DNA of 64,000 nt from Chryseobacterium sp. c4a (GTDB lineage Bacteria > Bacteroidota > Bacteroidia > Flavobacteriales > Weeksellaceae). Shown piece by piece: positions 51,701 to 60,208 of the stretch. The stretch spans positions 1-64,000 of the forward strand of contig NZ_WXVU01000020.1 of NCBI RefSeq assembly GCF_009900745.1. The letters are read 5' to 3'. Within the stretch, counting starts at the first letter, position 1; each line of letters starts with the position of its first letter. The translations under genes and the position numbers were made by a program. The notes under the pieces were generated by a model. That model was given only the letters and a program-made list of their open reading frames with translations. It searched no databases and had not been told where the DNA came from.

Positions 51701-54406
51701 ATTTCCGTTAACATTCATCTTGTAGTAATTGTTATTTCCTGCAAAATAAGATCTTGATCCGGGAGCTAATCCACTGAATGTAATATCATTTACTGAAACA
51801 TCATTGGTCAACTGTATAGCTGTAATTCCAGTAGTAGAGAAACCTGAGTATTGGTCAAAGAAAACATTATCGTTAATGGTAGGAAGACCGCAGTTCGCTG
51901 TTATTCTGGTGCTTGATGGATCCAAAGACCAATGGCTGAGGTCATTCCAGCTTCCGTATCCGCCTTTCCAGTAAAAGTTTTTAGAAGTGGTGGCTTTGAA
52001 ATTGATCCCTGAATTATTTCCATTGTCAATAGAGTTGCTGGCATTGATAGGTTTAGCACCTGCAACAGGAGTAACATAACCTGCATTGATTCCTGAGATA
52101 TTCATTCTGTTTAGCTCAACAAATCCATTCCCATTAATATTGTTCCCCAGAATAAGATTATTTCCACCCTGACCTGTTAAATTAAGAATAAGATCACAGT
52201 CTGTACGATTGAATAACCAACTGTCAGTAATCGTCAATTTTGCCGTAGTATCAAAAAAAGCAATATTGGAAGCTGCATTGATGACTACATTTTTTGTCTT
52301 ATTAACTCCAAAAAGCCTGATATCACCACTATTTACCTGAAAGGTATCAGTATTCAGATATTGTATGCTTCCGATACTGCTTCCTTCCTTATAGGTTTTA
52401 CCAAAAAAATGATTGGTATTTCCTGAGCTGTAATATCGTCCATTGTAATTTTGGAAGTATACAGAAGTATTAGGCGCGGTAATGGTTTGTTTGGTTAAAA
52501 TATTTAGGATACCCTGACTTAATAAGGCATTATCTATATTAACATTGTTTCCGCCCAGCCAAAGTTCACCAGCTTTTATCTTTCTTCCATCCGCATAAAG
52601 GTTACTTGTTAAAGCATTGTTATCAAAATTGAAAATACCGCCCACTTCTACATCATAGGGAGTTCCGGAATTAGAAGGCATGAGATAGAAATTATCAGCC
52701 CCATAGATTGTCAGTTGATAAACTCTCTGCCCTTCAAAACTCATATAACGGTTGACTGCCGGATCTGTTGTGTTATATTTAAGAAAATTGACTGACACAG
52801 GAAGGGACATATCTTTCTGAAGATAAAGATGACCATACAGAGTCGTGTTAATATTCAAAACAGGATTGGCAGGAGCATTATTCCAGGTCATATTTCTTAT
52901 CATGGCTACTGTTCCACCATTATTGATGGTATTGTTTCCTGAGGTAAACCCTGAGTTTTCATTAAAGATCACATCATCATACATAATAGGAGTACAGTTG
53001 GCAGAAGGCCCTCCAGATGTGAACGACCAGTGGGACGGATCATTCCAGTTCCCTCCGCCACCTATCCAGTAATAGGTTTTTGCTGGTATTCCAGGATAAG
53101 TGATATTCCCCGTATTACTTCCACCATCTATACCCGCTGTTACAGCAGCTCCTCCTGTGAGTTTTACAGAAGTAAAATTATAACCATTAAAAGAGGCTGT
53201 TCCGTTTCCATTGATACTACCCGGAAGAATCAAATTTATGGGTAATGTAGGTTCTACAGCCCCAAATTTTGGGATGCTTCCGTTACATGGAATATTGGTG
53301 ATGAGAGTTTGATTAACCTGAAAAGTGGCATTGGCAACAGTCTGCCGAAAATTGTACTGTCCGCCATTCAGGATAAGATTATTAATGTCAAACTGTGTGG
53401 CTCTCAATATATTATTTCCCTTCCCAAGGGTCATATTCTTTACTTCAAATCGGGTTCCGGCCAGTTCGGCGCTTCCATCACCCAAAACCATATCATTGCC
53501 TTTAAATAAATTGGCATTAATGACACAGGCATATAAATTAATTTTGTTAATATTAAATTGAGTTCCGGTAAAACTACCCCCTGCAGTACCTACTCCTGTT
53601 ACCTCATCTACTGTAAGAAGATTTCCGCCTGTTATTTGGGAAAAACCTGAAGCAGTCAGGAGTATTTTTTTGATATTCTGACTAGTCTGTATTGTCAGAA
53701 TAGGAAATGAAATAGTAGCCTGAGTAAGATTAGCGGCTGAATTTAATGTCATTGTACTCGTGACCGTCACTGTTGAAGATCTGAAATTCGAGGCTGCTGT
53801 AGAACTATGGCTGAATACCATAGCATTGATATTTTTATGATCAGTATCTAAAAAAGCACTGTCATTGACATTGAAAAAGAAAAAGCCATTGCTTGCAAAA
53901 TTTTTAACAAGCTTAAAGGTTCCGTTTCCATTAAGATTAAAATTAGATTGATAACCGCCACTGATATAGGACGGGTCAATCATATTATCAGGAATGTCAA
54001 TCAGATTGGGAGCCGGATTAGAGCTGTCTGAAAACAGATTCATAGTAAGATTATATAATGCAGAAGCATTAGACTTCCACTTCAGATTTCCGTATACATT
54101 AAAAACACTTGCTGACGGAAAGTTGAGTTTAGTAGTAAAGGAATCATCTATAATAAAATCTTTACAGGTTGCTGATGACGGAATTGTAAGGGTTCCGCCA
54201 CTGGCTGGGAAACCACTCCCTGAAGTAATATAAACATTGTCATAGCGGGAAGGAATAATAGTGGCAGCCTGTCCGGATGCTGAACCTATCCGCCAGTGAT
54301 TCAGGTCATTCCAGCTACCTGTGCCGCCTACCCAGTAATAATTATTCTGGGCGAAAATACTCTGACTGATTAGAAAGAGTAGAGTGAAATATAATTTTAA
54401 TTTCAT
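48764..54406 (-). CDS. Very large secreted repeat protein (1880 residues)
   Basis: Signal peptide LYFTLLFLISQSIFAQ. Four modules each begin with a Trp-rich motif: YYWVGGTGSWNDLNHW (about 24), YYWIGGGGNWNDPSHW (about 441), FYWKGGYGSWNDLSHW (about 806) and LYWIGGQGQWRDPQHW (about 1197), each followed by a short NVFF/NVYI-type strand and roughly 370-420 residues of Asn/Thr/Ser-rich beta-repeat sequence. After about residue 1640 come Ig/PKD-like domains. The C-terminus (FYEGVENGKWIRVDN) is not a recognisable T9SS sorting domain. Probably a surface adhesin or matrix protein. Followed by a strong terminator. Confidence 0.8.
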   Translation of the reverse strand: MKLKLYFTLLFLISQSIFAQNNYYWVGGTGSWNDLNHWRIGSASGQAATIIPSRYDNVYITSGSGFPASGGTLTIPSSATCKDFIIDDSFTTKLNFPSASVFNVYGNLKWKSNASALYNLTMNLFSDSSNPAPNLIDIPDNMIDPSYISGGYQSNFNLNGNGTFKLVKNFASNGFFFFNVNDSAFLDTDHKNINAMVFSHSSTAASNFRSSTVTVTSTMTLNSAANLTQATISFPILTIQTSQNIKKILLTASGFSQITGGNLLTVDEVTGVGTAGGSFTGTQFNINKINLYACVINANLFKGNDMVLGDGSAELAGTRFEVKNMTLGKGNNILRATQFDINNLILNGGQYNFRQTVANATFQVNQTLITNIPCNGSIPKFGAVEPTLPINLILPGSINGNGTASFNGYNFTSVKLTGGAAVTAGIDGGSNTGNITYPGIPAKTYYWIGGGGNWNDPSHWSFTSGGPSANCTPIMYDDVIFNENSGFTSGNNTINNGGTVAMIRNMTWNNAPANPVLNINTTLYGHLYLQKDMSLPVSVNFLKYNTTDPAVNRYMSFEGQRVYQLTIYGADNFYLMPSNSGTPYDVEVGGIFNFDNNALTSNLYADGRKIKAGELWLGGNNVNIDNALLSQGILNILTKQTITAPNTSVYFQNYNGRYYSSGNTNHFFGKTYKEGSSIGSIQYLNTDTFQVNSGDIRLFGVNKTKNVVINAASNIAFFDTTAKLTITDSWLFNRTDCDLILNLTGQGGNNLILGNNINGNGFVELNRMNISGINAGYVTPVAGAKPINASNSIDNGNNSGINFKATTSKNFYWKGGYGSWNDLSHWSLDPSSTRITANCGLPTINDNVFFDQYSGFSTTGITAIQLTNDVSVNDITFSGLAPGSRSYFAGNNNYYKMNVNGNMVLHPGYYDAGYFSGFTLVNISKPAGTLKIITPNGAATSLNFSGDAQWKMNRGTSQNDLSNSSNITQTDISGNSLDISGTVMNINSFNLNGSKLIMDNADLTVNNGFAINTKQPVVNTANSVIKLFRSTGGSDFDIAFSNVNHYFEKIEYTNTTTNTDYIISFNFPGGVINNFVIHSAIAPRIDKVNPSIILKTPMSVNNLTIEKNNNVSLEGNLQVNQSLKILGDCLDRITLASSGSPLRTLILPNYSANPTNYVLDKVQIKYISSSGGQTYTATSSTDLGGNSGINFLDAIPSTSRNLYWIGGQGQWRDPQHWSLTSGGTPVGACDIPTAVDNVFFDQNSGFTPTLNKIQIRGNYLSKTNNITFNNATNQPVLDFTTDGGNPYYLSVYGNLTLQSDVKIIVPMSTFGLTRNIIMAQGAATGKTRYIDTKGAFTHVNVNAQDYFELKSPYQGDINFLNAAGFKTNSHPMTLVNFSWNQSINNNPVVDLGQSVLTGTRTNSLGTVNYYMPSIPYYNFYSPYFFISTGNNLLTLNAADAKADMGYFTTNTPTAFNFGDLTIWKDGIVNTGTRVWNFNKMTFLGSTTANSVSTLSSSGKYKTLYFNPGSYQIDNHQTVTENLFMTGTPCNRISVLRSTAGQNTINLDPTAAYTMFYASIRDMNFSRAVSAYGNSQDLGNTANLSIIPTDVQAAGFGGNKAICASEFPKTYDASTLFGTDPNAAYTWTKLNSPNSGVIGTGRLVTFTQPGNYRVNVTYSQDGCNITEDFTISSIALPADNTTSSSMSAAKQASGDIQVKFKGSLAQTYIFTYTVNNGPDQTITSAANGEAIILHSKGQTGTVVYRLKSIRFATGEACPVAINNKEIIVNINPDCPTPGVMMVMDNVLRGCTSALGARRLSELNPVTVSNPPTDAGVTRIISGTGVVVKEGGDVLMIRNSNALPENLTLPANKSHIQGAIIYHNDHFYEGVENGKWIRVDND

Positions 54407-54497
54407 GTTTTTTTGAATTATAAGATTAATAATGAGCTGAGATAAAATGATCCGACTTTGATAAGATCGAATACATTAAAATCATTTTCTCTATGAG

Positions 54498-55358
54498 TTA
54501 TTTCGATTTTTTCAGCTGCTGTATTTCTCTTTGTAATTCTTCGATTTTTTTTCCCTGTTCCTGAACGGACTGTAGTAATAGAGGAATCAGCTCATTATAA
54601 TTAACAGACTTATATCCATCATTATCTGTGCTGACAATATTGGGTAAGACTTTTTCTACTTCTTGAGCGACAAGGCCATACTGTAATTGGGCATTCCCAC
54701 CTTTCTTTTTTCCTGTTTCGTTCCAGAAATAAGACACTGGTCTTAGCTTATTGATGATTGCATTGGATGCTTTTACTTCAGTGATATTTTGTTTCAATCT
54801 CTCGTCAGAATTATAGTCTATTGCGCTTGCTTTTACAGTTCCGGCAACATCTAGTTTAGCAGAAGCGGAGGGAGCGGTTCCAATCCCTACACTGCCACTT
54901 CCGGAAAAGACAAGGTTTTTACCGTTCAAATCTACATTTCTTGAGGCCAAAGAAGTTGTGATGGCTCCATCTGAGGTATAAATATTGGAGTTTACCCCCA
55001 TGCTTTCCCAATTGCTTCCGTTCCAGAAATAATACCCAGGTTGCGTGATCTTTGCCACTTTTGAAGTGGGAGAAGCAGGAGAAGCCGTTGCGTAGATCAT
55101 CAAGGACTCTGTTCCGGGTTGTATGCTTGCCGTCATGGTTTGAATCTGATCTCCGGTAAGCCTGGGAATCATAAGACCTTCTGCCTGTGAGCTTCCATCT
55201 GTTTTAGCTGTGATGTCCAGAGTAGCTTTCGGGTTTGGAGTATTCATCCCGATTCTTCCGGCCTGAGAGTATATCAGCGAACTGGTAGTGATGCTTCCGA
55301 TAAGACATAGCCTGAACATTGCAGAATGAGTCTTCTGCAGAAAAGTAGAGTTTTGCAT
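54498..55358 (-). CDS. Exported tail-type protein with peptidase-S74 (endosialidase chaperone) domain
   Basis: 286 residues. Signal peptide (LCLIGSITTSSLIYSQ). The N-terminal GRIGMNTPNPKATLDIT motif is common in Bacteroidota surface proteins carrying tail-fibre-like regions, followed by GYYFWNGSNWESMG. The C-terminal S74 intramolecular chaperone (about 180-286) has SDERLKQNI, YGLVAQEVEKVLP and VNYNELIPLLLQSVQ, then a coiled coil. S74 domains help trimeric beta-fibres fold and then self-cleave. It lies 91 bases upstream of the 1880-residue gene on the same strand. Confidence 0.85.
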   Translation of the reverse strand: MQNSTFLQKTHSAMFRLCLIGSITTSSLIYSQAGRIGMNTPNPKATLDITAKTDGSSQAEGLMIPRLTGDQIQTMTASIQPGTESLMIYATASPASPTSKVAKITQPGYYFWNGSNWESMGVNSNIYTSDGAITTSLASRNVDLNGKNLVFSGSGSVGIGTAPSASAKLDVAGTVKASAIDYNSDERLKQNITEVKASNAIINKLRPVSYFWNETGKKKGGNAQLQYGLVAQEVEKVLPNIVSTDNDGYKSVNYNELIPLLLQSVQEQGKKIEELQREIQQLKKSK

Positions 55359-55402
55359 AGTTTTTTTAATTGTTTTTTTTGATTGAGTATATTAATTCTT
55401 CC

Positions 55403-55939
55403 CTAGTGTGAGGAATGAAGGATATTTTTAATAATTGTTTTTGAGGTCTCGATAAATTCGTTTGATCGGTAGAGCTGGCTGGTCAGGATTGAACTTTCAA
55501 AAAGAAGATAGATATGAGCCGCAATAGCTTCATCCTTAGCTTCATCGTTGAAGAATAATCTCAATTTATTCTTATGGTAACGAAGAACAACGTGAATTTC
55601 CTCTTTATCAGCCGGTATTTCAGATAGAATATTCCAAAAACTGCACCCGCGAAAGTTCTCTCTTGCATTCATCTCAATGAGAAAATCAAAAGATCTCAGA
55701 ATCTTTTCTTCAGAGGTTAAAGCTCCAGATATGAATTTTTCCAATTCAGATACCCAATAGTCATACCTTTTGTTGAGAAACTCAATACACAGATCATCTT
55801 TAGACTTAAAATGCTGATAAAAGCTTGCCTTTGAAACCTTGGCTTCTTCAATGATTTGATTGATGCCAGTACTATTAAAACCTTGTGTATGAAACAAAAG
55901 CAAAGTGGTACTTAATATTCTTTCGCGAGGTCGAGCCAT
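55403..55939 (-). CDS. TetR-family transcriptional regulator
   Basis: 178 residues from MARPRERIL at 55939. The HTH is GFNSTGINQIIEEAKVSKAS (about 24-43) followed by FYQHFKSKDDLCIEFL, the TetR/AcrR signature. The C-terminal ligand domain is of the YxaF/AcrR_C type. Its target is unknown; it stands between the S74 protein gene and a spacer with no divergent gene at its start. Confidence 0.88.
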   Translation of the reverse strand: MARPRERILSTTLLLFHTQGFNSTGINQIIEEAKVSKASFYQHFKSKDDLCIEFLNKRYDYWVSELEKFISGALTSEEKILRSFDFLIEMNARENFRGCSFWNILSEIPADKEEIHVVLRYHKNKLRLFFNDEAKDEAIAAHIYLLFESSILTSQLYRSNEFIETSKTIIKNILHSSH

Positions 55940-56213
55940 TGGTTGAAAATTTTCACAAATGTAATTAAAAAATGAACAGACTGGTATGTTTGTTAAAAAA
56001 AACATATAACTTCCTTATTATTAATACGAAACTAACAAATGGGAGCCGAGGCAAATAGTCGCTGCCATACAAGGTTTTTACTGAATAGAGGTGCTTTGTT
56101 TAGTCTTTTTTAGAGGTTTTTAGGAGAAAAAGCTTTCGTAATTTAATTGATTATATTTTTCCACTGTAATTAGCTGTTAATTGTCCTTTTTAGTTATTTG
56201 TTCTCATCTTTCA

Positions 56214-56936
56214 TTATACAAACCCTCTCGCATAATAAAGCTGAATCAGGAAAAATAATAAAGTAAAGAACCATACTACATAAGGATGATATCGAAAGTT
56301 TTCCTTCAGAATATAATGGAGTGCTTTGAATAGTTTGATCAATCCAATTATTCCTAAAGCAAAAAACAGAAAAAAAATAATAAAAAATATATAATCCCTT
56401 GAACTATAATCTCCAGAATCTAATACCTGGTTAAGATGCCCCAGATAAGACTGCACATTGATGGTCTGTCCCAAAAACATGGTTGAAATAATCAGAATGA
56501 AAAATGGAGTAGAAGTGTAAACGGTTGTATAGATAAAAGAAAAAAGGAAGGTGCGGAAAGTCGCCGTATTTACCTTTTCCTTTTTATACCATAGCAATAT
56601 AACACTGAACAACACTGCCGTAAAATTGTTCATCAAAAAGATAAATAAAGCTTTTTCTACCATGCTCAATCCCTTGATCTTTGAAAGGATGTTCTGCTGG
56701 CCGCTGTAATCCATTAAAAGAACAGAAATAATTACTGAAGTATATACAGAGAGCTTGATGGGAGACAGATAATCATGAAAGCGTTCAGTTTTTTCCTTTT
56801 CCATTTCATGAACGGGCAGGTCATAACAACGCCGGGAATCCTGAAACAATTTGAAAATTGTCACCGGTACCAGCAATATTTCAATAATGATCTGAAGACA
56901 TAGCTTCTCAAAGCTGTCAATCAATTTTTCGAACAT
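56214..56936 (-). CDS. Polytopic membrane protein, unknown
   Basis: 240 residues with about five membrane helices, e.g. LSVYTSVIISVLLM, ALFIFLMNNFTAVLFSVILL, FLFSFIYTTVYTSTPFFILI, YIFFIIFFLFFALGIIGLI, VVWFFTLLFFLIQLY. The cytoplasmic start carries DSRRCYDLPVHEMEKEKTER. It resembles Bacteroidota inner-membrane proteins of the Yip1/DUF3667 type but I cannot assign a family. It ends 88 bases before the next minus-strand gene region. Confidence 0.6.
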   Translation of the reverse strand: MFEKLIDSFEKLCLQIIIEILLVPVTIFKLFQDSRRCYDLPVHEMEKEKTERFHDYLSPIKLSVYTSVIISVLLMDYSGQQNILSKIKGLSMVEKALFIFLMNNFTAVLFSVILLWYKKEKVNTATFRTFLFSFIYTTVYTSTPFFILIISTMFLGQTINVQSYLGHLNQVLDSGDYSSRDYIFFIIFFLFFALGIIGLIKLFKALHYILKENFRYHPYVVWFFTLLFFLIQLYYARGFV

Positions 56937-57024
56937 ACACGAGGTATTAAGGGAACGGGTTCACTATGCAATTTAATCATTTTTTAAATTGCATATCGCA
57001 TAATACCAGTGAATTAAAGGCTAT

Positions 57025-57906
57025 TTATTTTGGAAGTCCTTTTTTTAGGGCAATATTCGCTTTTTCTACAGATTTTCTTTCCTTCCAGTCCATGTATCTT
57101 TTTTTATACCTTCCTTTCATGAAATTATCAAAGTTTCGTTGAATAGCCAGATTCCATAAAGAATGAGCTTTTACTGCCCAGCTTTTATCCCATGCACGAA
57201 GAGAAAGAGAGAAAGAACCATCCAGATATTTCATCCAGTGCCACCATCCGGTAGGCATAAATAGGGTATCTCCATGTTCCAGGTAGCATTCTATCCCTTC
57301 AATACCGTCTAGCGCAGGAAATTTTTCAAAATCGGGATTGGCAATGTCATAGTCTTCCAGAGCATAAGTAGCATAAGGAAGTTTATACAAACGGGTTTTC
57401 CATTTGTATTCGAAAAGAAGGACATGCTTTCTTCCGTTGAAATGGGTATGGAAGATATGAGGCATATCGATATCATAATGAAGGAATGTCACAGAGCCTT
57501 TACCACCGAAGAACATACTCGGATATTTATCCAGAAATCCTCCCATTAGGTTTTTAGGCGGGATATAATCATTAAGCAGCTTAGGAGCGAATTTAATAGG
57601 ATCAAAAAAGAAAATTCTCAGATCTGTAGGTTCACGCTGAATAAGATCTACATATTCTCCAAAAGGCATTTTGGTAGTAGGGGTATTGATAGGAGCAGCA
57701 GGATCAGCTTTAGCACTGTCATATAAAGGGACAACTACATCGCCTACTACTTCTTTCATGTACTCCATTGTCCATTTTTGATATGCAGGCCAATTTCTAG
57801 CCATGTTCCTGATAACCACTGGTTTGCGTGGTTTTAAGTATTTTTCACGGAATTCTTCCTGTGAAATGTCATCTACAATATCAATTGGTTTAAGGAGTAT
57901 GCCCAT
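57025..57906 (-). CDS. Cupin-like (JmjC/cupin_8) protein
   Basis: 293 residues from the ATG at 57906; a TTG three codons upstream is the longer alternative. The Fe(II)/2-oxoglutarate-type pocket is suggested by HYDID (His-x-Asp), HFNGRKHVLLFE (2-oxoglutarate Lys/Arg region) and PTGWWHWMKYLDGSFSLSLR with the distal His. JmjC-type hydroxylases act on proteins or small molecules; the target is unknown. Stand-alone gene. Confidence 0.82.
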   Translation of the reverse strand: MGILLKPIDIVDDISQEEFREKYLKPRKPVVIRNMARNWPAYQKWTMEYMKEVVGDVVVPLYDSAKADPAAPINTPTTKMPFGEYVDLIQREPTDLRIFFFDPIKFAPKLLNDYIPPKNLMGGFLDKYPSMFFGGKGSVTFLHYDIDMPHIFHTHFNGRKHVLLFEYKWKTRLYKLPYATYALEDYDIANPDFEKFPALDGIEGIECYLEHGDTLFMPTGWWHWMKYLDGSFSLSLRAWDKSWAVKAHSLWNLAIQRNFDNFMKGRYKKRYMDWKERKSVEKANIALKKGLPK

Positions 57907-58136
57907 TCGTTTCAATTATACAGCTAAAGTATTAATAATTTATGATAAAAAATAGAAATAATTTCGTTTATCTGGAATTAATATAAATAAATAAAAAGAT
58001 AAGATGAATATTTTTTATGTAAAGCCTTTATTAATAGCACTGTTTGAGTGATTTTTATCTAAAAATAAATTTAATTCCATGAGAGAATAATATAGGAGGG
58101 TGAGAGAATAGTATGTATCTTGTGTTAATCTCAAAA

Positions 58137-58144
58137 TAGGTTTG
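58137..58144 (+). promoter_or_regulatory. -7 box before the small-gene array
   Basis: TAGGTTTG (TAnnTTTG) 28 bases before the first ATG at 58173. A TTG is 14 bases upstream, closer than ideal. Confidence 0.45.
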
Positions 58145-58172
58145 TAGAAACAAAAATAAAAGAAATAAAAAG

Positions 58173-58445
58173 ATGGAAAAGACCGAAGAATATTTTGACT
58201 CTGTTTTTGATAAAGTATACACTACAGAGACATCTCTTGATCAGCTTATAGAAAATTTAAAAAAAGAAGGCTTATCTCAGGGAGAATCTCACTTTTTGAT
58301 TAGCCGAAGATTGAGAGACCAGTATACCTTTGGGGAAGTGAGAAGACATATTGTGCATGCTCCCTGCTGGTCAGAAAGTCTGGCACAAAACTATGCTATT
58401 GATGATGAGTTTGCCAATTTTTTTCAGAACGAAGAGGGAGATTAG
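58173..58445 (+). CDS. Small acidic protein, unknown
   Basis: 90 residues, no signal or membrane segment (YFDSVFDKVYTTETSLDQLI, GEVRRHIVHAPCWSESLAQN). It does not match a family I know. First gene of a six-gene string of small genes on the plus strand (58173-60134), with gaps of about 44-66 bases and one 4-base overlap. Confidence 0.55.
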   Translation: MEKTEEYFDSVFDKVYTTETSLDQLIENLKKEGLSQGESHFLISRRLRDQYTFGEVRRHIVHAPCWSESLAQNYAIDDEFANFFQNEEGD

Positions 58446-58489
58446 CGATTTCCTTTTTGGGCTTAAACATTTAAACTTATAACCATATT

Positions 58490-58756
58490 ATGTACCTTAT
58501 CATACTTATTCTGTTTTTGGTTCCTTACATTGTTTCCTATTTCTTGTATAAGAGGAGAATAAACTGGTACAAAATAGGAGTTGCTTTATCATTTCTATTT
58601 TGGATTACCTCTATCATAGCAGTAACTCTTGCAGACAAATTCATTACAGATATTGACCTTTCTTTTATATTTTATTATATCTGGATGTTTTGGTTTTATC
58701 TGGGATTATTAGGTGTGTGTGCAGTATTCTGGCTATATACAATCATAAAGAAATAA
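58490..58756 (+). CDS. Small membrane protein with three helices
   Basis: 88 residues, almost wholly hydrophobic: helices at about 2-18, 29-49 and 58-85 (LIILILFLVPYIVSYFL, VALSFLFWITSIIAVTLA, IFYYIWMFWFYLGLLGVCAV). Basic residues between helices 1 and 2 (YKRRINWYK). Unknown function; member of the small-gene string. Confidence 0.55.
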   Translation: MYLIILILFLVPYIVSYFLYKRRINWYKIGVALSFLFWITSIIAVTLADKFITDIDLSFIFYYIWMFWFYLGLLGVCAVFWLYTIIKK

Positions 58757-58800
58757 TGGAGTAACTTTATTTAAAAACAACACATGACTAAAAAACCGGA

Positions 58801-59067
58801 ATGAAAAACAAGCAAACGATGCGAAAGAATAGTATAAAAATTTTCATTTTAAATGTATTACTGCTTTCTGTGTTGGCATGTGCTTTAGGACTTGCAGATG
58901 ATGCTTTTCATCTGGTTTATACGTCAGATAATATTTTCATTTATTGTATCAATGCAATAAAGTATTGTCTGTTTTGGGTGCTTCCTTATTGGTGGGCGAT
59001 GATCATAGCTGGTGCTGTCATATTGACTATTTTATATGAAGTTATCAGAAAGATTATTATGAAATAG
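58801..59067 (+). CDS. Small membrane protein with two to three helices
   Basis: 88 residues: a basic N-terminus, helices at about 13-31 and 61-82, and possibly one at 43-58 (IFILNVLLLSVLACALGLA, WWAMIIAGAVILTILYEVI). Unknown function. Lies 44 bases after the preceding membrane protein gene. Confidence 0.5.
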   Translation: MKNKQTMRKNSIKIFILNVLLLSVLACALGLADDAFHLVYTSDNIFIYCINAIKYCLFWVLPYWWAMIIAGAVILTILYEVIRKIIMK

Positions 59068-59130
59068 TAAAACATTGGATATTATTTCTATTACCATATT
59101 AGCGTTTTTAGAACTTATAAAATAACCAAC

Positions 59131-59535
59131 ATGCATCTGGAAAAAGGTAAACTGTATATTGTAAATGATCATGATTTCACAAAGTCCGAGCATCTTAAAA
59201 GTGACTTAAAGAAGCATTTTGGGAAATACATATTCCTGAATTTTCCGGATGAGAATTCATTAAAAGTATATTCTTATTATGAGAAGATGAAGAATCGTTC
59301 CATTAAAGAGGTAAAAAGAGAGATAAGTCTTATCATCGGGGAAGATTTTGAACTAGAAGATGCAGAATATTCTGAAAAGGTGATGGTTGTTTCCTATCTT
59401 TTATTACAGGAAAATACCGCTTTGGTAGTTCATACAGCAGGAATGTCATGGCATTCGATAGATTGTTTTAAAGAAAGATTTATAAAGATAGCAGCCTTTT
59501 TAGATCGAATAGTAATCGTATATAATAACAAATGA
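59131..59535 (+). CDS. Soluble protein, unknown
   Basis: 134 residues, cytosolic, mixed alpha/beta (KLYIVNDHDFTKSEHLKSDL, VMVVSYLLLQENTALVVHTA, FLDRIVIVYN). Not recognised. Its stop overlaps the next gene's start by 4 bases, so the pair is translationally coupled. Confidence 0.6.
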   Translation: MHLEKGKLYIVNDHDFTKSEHLKSDLKKHFGKYIFLNFPDENSLKVYSYYEKMKNRSIKEVKREISLIIGEDFELEDAEYSEKVMVVSYLLLQENTALVVHTAGMSWHSIDCFKERFIKIAAFLDRIVIVYNNK

Positions 59536-59864
59536 CAGAGTATGTATTAAAAATAAAAGCTCCTAAAGAGCTTTTCCCTCAGATAACCACTATTTTGGGC
59601 GTGAAACCCAGTAAAACAGATTATGACTGGGAACTTTCTGTTCAGGAAAGTGATAAAGTATTTATCAGGGCAATTCCTTATTTTATATCGCTTATTGAAC
59701 ATAAAATTAGTGAATTGGAAAAAATAGGGATTATTGGAGGATCTGTTTCGGTATGGCTTTATAAAGTATATGCAGGACAATGCAATATGGAATTTTCCCC
59801 TGATGAAATGAGGCTGTTGGCAGATCATAATATGGCATTATGCGTGTCCTGTTGGGAAGAGTAA
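59532..59864 (+). CDS. DUF4279-like small protein
   Basis: 110 residues. The start EYVLKIKAPKELFPQITTIL and GVKPSKTDYDWELSV, with the C-terminal FSPDEMRLLADHNMALCVSC, follow the layout I associate with DUF4279 (first strand, ITxxLGxxP, terminal LxxxxxxLxIxxY). Some such proteins occur in immunity-type loci; that role here is a guess. Coupled to the 134-residue gene. Confidence 0.5.
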   Translation: MTEYVLKIKAPKELFPQITTILGVKPSKTDYDWELSVQESDKVFIRAIPYFISLIEHKISELEKIGIIGGSVSVWLYKVYAGQCNMEFSPDEMRLLADHNMALCVSCWEE

Positions 59865-59930
59865 ATCATCCATAACATCTGCACACTATGAAAAAATAGA
59901 TAACCTGAGTAAACAATAAATAAAAATAAA

Positions 59931-60134
59931 ATGAATTTGATAGATATATTTGCCGGATATACAATAGATCTCTTATCAGCGGTCATTTTGTTTATCTTTT
60001 TCAATGATCAAAAGTTGTCTTTTAATCTATTCTGCAGTGAAAAAAAGAAAGAAATAAGAAGATTGTCCTGGGGATTTATTATTATTTCAATTGTTATATT
60101 GATATGGGGTCTAGGGTATAAGGATACGAATTAA
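59931..60134 (+). CDS. Very small membrane protein
   Basis: 67 residues with two helices (about 7-24 and 47-62: FAGYTIDLLSAVILFIFF, WGFIIISIVILIWGLGY) separated by a basic loop (EKKKEIRRLS). Last of the small-gene string, before a promoter for the aminopeptidase gene. Unknown. Confidence 0.45.
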   Translation: MNLIDIFAGYTIDLLSAVILFIFFNDQKLSFNLFCSEKKKEIRRLSWGFIIISIVILIWGLGYKDTN

Positions 60135-60196
60135 AAAATAATTTTTACTGTCCCAAAGCTGGTGCGAGTGTCACACCCGTGTCCCGCTAAAATACT

Positions 60197-60204
60197 TATA
60201 TTTG
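60197..60204 (+). promoter_or_regulatory. -7 box of the M1 aminopeptidase gene
   Basis: TATATTTG (TAnnTTTG) ends 4 bases before the ATG at 60209, so the transcript would start at or within the first codons (leaderless). No TTG at -33. An imperfect GTG/CAC-rich hairpin region lies just upstream. Confidence 0.5.
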
Positions 60205-60208
60205 ATGT

